Part shown: positions 60,875 to 64,000 of the stretch, one piece after another
Layout: every line of letters begins with the position of its first letter
Position numbering within the stretch: position 1 is the stretch's first letter
From: Desulfuromonas sp. AOP6
GTDB taxonomy: Bacteria; Desulfobacterota; Desulfuromonadia; Desulfuromonadales; SZUA-540
Assembly: GCF_009731355.2 (NCBI RefSeq)
Contig: NZ_AP022810.1
Location: 620,001-684,000, forward strand
Direction of reading: 5' to 3'
Length of the DNA stretch: 64,000 bases
The notes under the pieces: generated by a model
Told to the model about the DNA's origin: nothing
The model's database searches: none
What the model saw: only the letters and a program-made list of their open reading frames with translations
Made by a program: the position numbers and the translations under genes

Positions 60875-61972
60875 ATGACAAAGCCTTTGACCATTGGTAA
60901 ACATACGGCCCGCTTTCCCGTTATTCAGGGGGGGATGGGCGTGCGCGTTTCCGCTGGCCGTCTGGCCGGAGCCGTGGCCCGCAGCGGCGGTATCGGCCTG
61001 GTTGCTGCCGCCGGCATGGCCCTGAACAGCAGCCACTACGACGGCAAGAATTACTTTACTGCCGATCCGTTGGCCCTGAAGGATGAAATCGCCAAGGCCT
61101 ACGCCATGGCCCCTAACGGCATCGTCGGCACCAACTGCATGGTCGCCGTCACCAATTTCGATGAAATGGTGCGGGCTTCCTGCGAAGGCGGCGCCAAGGT
61201 TATCGTCTGCGGTGCCGGTTTGCCCATGAATCTTCCCGGCCTCACCACCGATTATCCCGACGTGGCCCTGGTCCCCATTGTTTCGTCCGTCAAGGCGGCC
61301 GAGCTCATCGCCCGCAAGTGGAAGAAGAGCTATGATCGCCTCCCTGACGCCGTGGTTGTGGAAGATCCGGACACGGCCGGTGGCCACCTGGGCGAGAAGC
61401 TGGAAAAAATCGGTGACGGCACCTACGATCAGTATGCGACGGTGCGCGGCGTCAAAGCTTATTTCCGCGAGGAATGGAATCTGGATATCCCCATCATCGC
61501 CGCTGGCGGCATCTGGGATCGCCAGGATCTTCTCCACGCGCTGGAGCAGGGCGCCGACGGTGTGCAGATGGCCAGCCGCTTCGTCTGCACCGAAGAGTGC
61601 GACGCTTCCGACGCTTTCAAGGAAGCCTATCTGAACTGCCGTCAGGAAGACATCGGACTGATCATGAGTCCGGCGGGACTTCCCGGCCGGGCCATCAAGG
61701 CCAATATCGACAAGGTGCGTCAGCGGGACGTGGACCTGGACGTGCGCTGTCCTTCCGGCTGCCTGAAGAAATGCGCCTACAAGACCGACCAGGAGCGCTT
61801 CTGTATCGTCCACGCCCTCGACCGGGCCCAGCGTGGCGACGTCGAGACGGGACTGGTCTTCTGCGGCACCAACGCCTGGAAGGCCAACCGCATCACCACG
61901 GTGCAGGCCATCTTCGACGAGCTTTTCGAACTGGCGAAATCGGAGGCGGCACCCCAGGCGGTCAATCACTGA
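60875..61972 (+). CDS. Nitronate monooxygenase-like flavoprotein (2-nitropropane dioxygenase family)
   Basis: A 365-residue FMN-binding TIM-barrel enzyme. FPVIQGGMGVRVSAGRLAGAVARSGGIG, GTNCMVAVTNF, IVCGAGLPMNLPGL, VVEDPDTAGGHLGEK, IIAAGGIWDRQDLLHALEQGADGVQMASRFV are the family blocks; AGGH contains the usual catalytic His. A Cys-rich tail (CPSGCLKKCAYKTDQERFC) is unlike class I monooxygenases and typical of a clostridial/deltaproteobacterial subgroup, where the enzyme may act on enoyl compounds. ATG 60875 has AAGGAG 7 bases upstream. A terminator follows. Confidence 0.85.
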   Translation: MTKPLTIGKHTARFPVIQGGMGVRVSAGRLAGAVARSGGIGLVAAAGMALNSSHYDGKNYFTADPLALKDEIAKAYAMAPNGIVGTNCMVAVTNFDEMVRASCEGGAKVIVCGAGLPMNLPGLTTDYPDVALVPIVSSVKAAELIARKWKKSYDRLPDAVVVEDPDTAGGHLGEKLEKIGDGTYDQYATVRGVKAYFREEWNLDIPIIAAGGIWDRQDLLHALEQGADGVQMASRFVCTEECDASDAFKEAYLNCRQEDIGLIMSPAGLPGRAIKANIDKVRQRDVDLDVRCPSGCLKKCAYKTDQERFCIVHALDRAQRGDVETGLVFCGTNAWKANRITTVQAIFDELFELAKSEAAPQAVNH

Positions 61973-62001
61973 AAAGATCAAGTAAAAGCAAGATGATGAG
62001 A

Positions 62002-62030
62002 AGGCAGGAGCGATCCTGCCTTTTCCTTTT
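62002..62030 (+). terminator. Terminator after the nitronate monooxygenase-like gene
   Basis: AAGGCAGGA (62002-62010) pairs with TCCTGCCTT (62015-62023), followed by a T-rich run. Confidence 0.85.
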
Positions 62031-62134
62031 TTGAAAAGGGGGAACACCCTGTACCCTAAGAGCTTGTCATTGCTGAGGGATATGGTGTAAGATCTGGCGG
62101 AGTTTTTAATCCGCACAACCGATAAGGAGTCGGC

Positions 62135-63241
62135 ATGGCCAAGACGGACGAGTTCATCCCCAAGTGGATCGCTTGGGAAAGCACCCAGCGCTGCAATCTC
62201 AACTGCGTGCATTGCCGCTGCTCTTCGGACCTGCAGTCCTCGGAAGGGGATTTTACCACCGAAGAGGCCTTCAAGCTCATTGACGATATCTGCGAGGTGT
62301 CCAAACCGGTTATGGTTCTTTCCGGCGGCGAGCCTCTTATGCGCAAGGATATTTTCGAGATCGCCCGCTACGGCACCGACAAGGGACTGCGCATGTGCAT
62401 GGCCACCAACGGCACCCTCATCACCGACGAGGTCTGCCGGCAGATGAAGGAGGCGGACATCAAGATGGTCTCTCTCTCCCTCGACGGTTCCACAGCGGCC
62501 ATCCACGACGATTTCCGTAACTGTCCCGGCGCCTTCGAGGGGACGATCCGCGGTGCCGAGACCCTCAAGCGCAACGGCATCAAGTTTCTGGTCAATTCCT
62601 CCTTTACCAAGCGCAACCAAAAGGATATCGGCGCCACCTTCAAGCTGGCCAAGAGTCTGGGGGCGACGGCCTGGTACATGTTCATGATCGTTCCCACCGG
62701 CCGTGGCGAAGAGATCATGAACGAGCTTATCTCCAAGGAGGATTACGAGGAGATTCTCGCCTGGCACTACGAGCAGGAGAAGGGGGAGGACGACATCCTC
62801 ATGCGTCCCACCTGCGCCCCGCACTACTACCGTATCGTGCCGCAGATGGCCAAGGCCGAAGGGGTCGATTTCCAGCGGCGCAGCCTGACTTTTTCCACTG
62901 GTGGCGGCAAGGGCTGCATCGCGGCCCAGACCATCTGCCTCATCGACTGCTACGGCAACCTCAAGCCCTGCTCCTACTTCCACTCTTCCGTCGGCAACGT
63001 CAAGCAGATCCCCTTCAAAGAACTCTGGTTCAATTCCAAGGTGTTCAACGACCTGCGTGATTTCAAGAAATATCAGGGCAAGTGCGGCGAGTGCGAATTC
63101 ATCAACGTCTGCGGCGGCTGCCGGGCCCGGGCCGACGCTGTGTACGGCGACTACATGGCCGAGGAGCCTTTCTGCAATTACATCCCCAATCGCACGCGCA
63201 AGCGCATGGAGAAGGAAGCGGCGGAGAACGCGGCAAAATAA
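62135..63241 (+). CDS. Radical SAM/SPASM heme-biosynthesis-type protein (AhbD/AhbC/NirJ family)
   Basis: A 368-residue radical SAM enzyme. C20, C24 and C27 ([11 protein letters not shown]) bind the catalytic 4Fe-4S cluster, [12 protein letters not shown] is the SAM-binding GGE motif, and the C-terminal SPASM region has cysteines in [10 protein letters not shown] and [29 protein letters not shown] and [13 protein letters not shown] are hallmarks of the AhbC/AhbD/NirJ group that modifies siroheme- or coproheme-type tetrapyrroles. The next gene is hemE, so a role in heme synthesis is likely; which step is not resolved. AAGGAG precedes the ATG. Confidence 0.88.
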   Translation: MAKTDEFIPKWIAWESTQRCNLNCVHCRCSSDLQSSEGDFTTEEAFKLIDDICEVSKPVMVLSGGEPLMRKDIFEIARYGTDKGLRMCMATNGTLITDEVCRQMKEADIKMVSLSLDGSTAAIHDDFRNCPGAFEGTIRGAETLKRNGIKFLVNSSFTKRNQKDIGATFKLAKSLGATAWYMFMIVPTGRGEEIMNELISKEDYEEILAWHYEQEKGEDDILMRPTCAPHYYRIVPQMAKAEGVDFQRRSLTFSTGGGKGCIAAQTICLIDCYGNLKPCSYFHSSVGNVKQIPFKELWFNSKVFNDLRDFKKYQGKCGECEFINVCGGCRARADAVYGDYMAEEPFCNYIPNRTRKRMEKEAAENAAK

Positions 63242-63270
63242 TGACGTCGGGACGCAATTTATGGCGCCCA

Positions 63271-63290
63271 GGGCGTGATGAATCACGCCC
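63271..63290. repeat. REP-like palindrome
   Basis: GGGCGTGATGAATCACGCCC is an almost perfect palindrome (9-base arms, 2-base centre) in the gap between the radical SAM gene and hemE. Similar GTAGGGGCGTGATTCATCACGCCC units are scattered in Geobacter-type genomes. It could form a hairpin in the transcript. Confidence 0.6.
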
Positions 63291-63330
63291 CTACGAGTTG
63301 AACCACATCCCATAGGAGGATCCAAGCGAT

Positions 63331-64000
63331 ATGACCACTGAATACAATTTCATCAAGGCCTGCTGGGGCCAGCCCGTCGACCGCACTCCCGTTTGGCTCA
63401 TGCGTCAGGCCGGTCGCTATCTTCCCCAGTACATGGAAGTCCGCAAGAAGGTCTCCTTTCTCGAACTGTGCAAGACGCCGGAGTTGGCCGCCGAGGTCAC
63501 CATCCAGCCCATCGATTACCTGGGTGCCGATGCCGCTATCCTCTTTTCCGATATCCTGACGCCGGTGGAGCCCATGGGGCTCAAGCTCGACTTCGTCCCC
63601 GGGCCGGTCTTTGAAAATCCGGTGCGCACCAAGGCCGACATCGACGCCCTGCGCATCCCCGTGATGGAAGAGGACGTCCCCTATGTGCTGGAGACCATCA
63701 AAATTCTGCGCCGCGAGTTCGAAGGCCGCGTTCCCCTCATCGGTTTCGGCGGAGCCCCCTTCACTCTGGCCTGCTACATGGTGGAAGGTAAGGGGAGCAA
63801 GGACTTCGCCCAGATCAAGCGCATGATGTACGGGGCGCCCGAACTCTACGCCGCCCTCATGGACAAGGTCACGGAGATGGACCGCCAGTATCTCAACGCC
63901 CAGATCGCCGCCGGGGCCCAGGCCATCCAGATCTTCGACACCTGGGGCGGTATTGTTTCTCCGCTCGATTACGAAAGGTACATCCTGCCCTACACCACCA
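63331..64000 (+). CDS. hemE: Uroporphyrinogen decarboxylase, 3' end cut by the window
   Basis: Decarboxylates uroporphyrinogen III to coproporphyrinogen III. The visible 223 codons contain the diagnostic start VDRTPVWLMRQAGRYLPQY with the substrate-binding Arg residues, AAILFSDILTPVEPMG with the catalytic Asp, LIGFGGAPFTLACYMVEG and QIFDTWGG near the window end. AGGAGG lies 11 bases before ATG 63331. It follows the heme-type radical SAM gene by 89 bases. Confidence 0.95.
   Translation, partial: MTTEYNFIKACWGQPVDRTPVWLMRQAGRYLPQYMEVRKKVSFLELCKTPELAAEVTIQPIDYLGADAAILFSDILTPVEPMGLKLDFVPGPVFENPVRTKADIDALRIPVMEEDVPYVLETIKILRREFEGRVPLIGFGGAPFTLACYMVEGKGSKDFAQIKRMMYGAPELYAALMDKVTEMDRQYLNAQIAAGAQAIQIFDTWGGIVSPLDYERYILPYTT

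Noticed and set aside
60770-63325. 851-codon open frame antisense to the nitronate monooxygenase and radical SAM genes
   Set aside because: It mirrors two well-supported genes; long antisense frames are common in GC-rich DNA. The same applies to 15891-17810 (+), 48849-50549 (+), 4456-5778 (-), 46036-47304 (-) and 33668-35161 (-).

Overview
The window is G+C-rich and reads as a chromosomal segment of a Desulfuromonadales-type (Geobacter/Desulfuromonas-like) anaerobic bacterium. This placement is inferred from gene content: pyruvate:ferredoxin and indolepyruvate:ferredoxin oxidoreductases, a flavodiiron protein, small c-type cytochromes, a small siroheme reductase, a GEMM-type riboswitch, and HEAT/HD-GYP signalling genes. 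No rRNA, tRNA or CRISPR array was found. Both ends cut a gene (plsC at the left, hemE at the right).

Layout. 1-7.5 kb: plsC (partial), ssb, an MpsC-family gene, then the chain purC, sua5-like, purE, iorA, iorB and beta-carbonic anhydrase. 7.6-11.2 kb: one large pyruvate:ferredoxin oxidoreductase. 11.8-17.8 kb: a HEAT-repeat gene facing a minus-strand operon (acyl-CoA synthetase, isochorismatase-like hydrolase, HEAT protein, HD-GYP protein). 17.9-21 kb: coaE, an alpha/beta hydrolase, an IclR regulator and a Usp protein. 21-26.3 kb, minus strand: TIM-barrel protein, sodium symporter pair, truD, trmB, cytochrome c. 26.5-35.1 kb: DAHP synthase, metallophosphoesterase, flavodiiron protein, AGCS symporter, priA, gdhA. 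35.4-47.4 kb: a complete pel exopolysaccharide operon with pelB split in two. 47.5-53.5 kb: a small secreted protein, a PEP/pyruvate-binding fusion protein, mltA, aroK and a quinone oxidoreductase. 53.8-55.7 kb: a c-di-GMP-type riboswitch with terminator leading a zinc-ribbon/rhomboid gene. 55.7-58.3 kb: an accessory patch with an AT-rich orphan gene, a REP-associated (RAYT) transposase with terminal repeats, a cytochrome lipoprotein and a second, decayed RAYT end. 58.3-64 kb: small sulfite reductase-like protein, a two-component system, nitronate monooxygenase, a heme-type radical SAM enzyme and hemE.

How the parts connect. Three elements point to cyclic-di-GMP: the HD-GYP protein (possible turnover), PelD (receptor with an intact RxxD site) and the GEMM riboswitch (RNA sensor). 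Pel is assembled by PelF/PelG/PelD/PelE at the inner membrane, modified by PelA and exported by the PelB pair with PelC. The IorAB, PFOR and carbonic anhydrase genes form a ferredoxin/CO2-linked 2-oxoacid block. The most distinctive items are the riboswitch-controlled rhomboid gene, the split pelB, the asymmetric RAYT repeat ends with a neighbouring remnant, and a KaiC-like/PPDK fusion protein.
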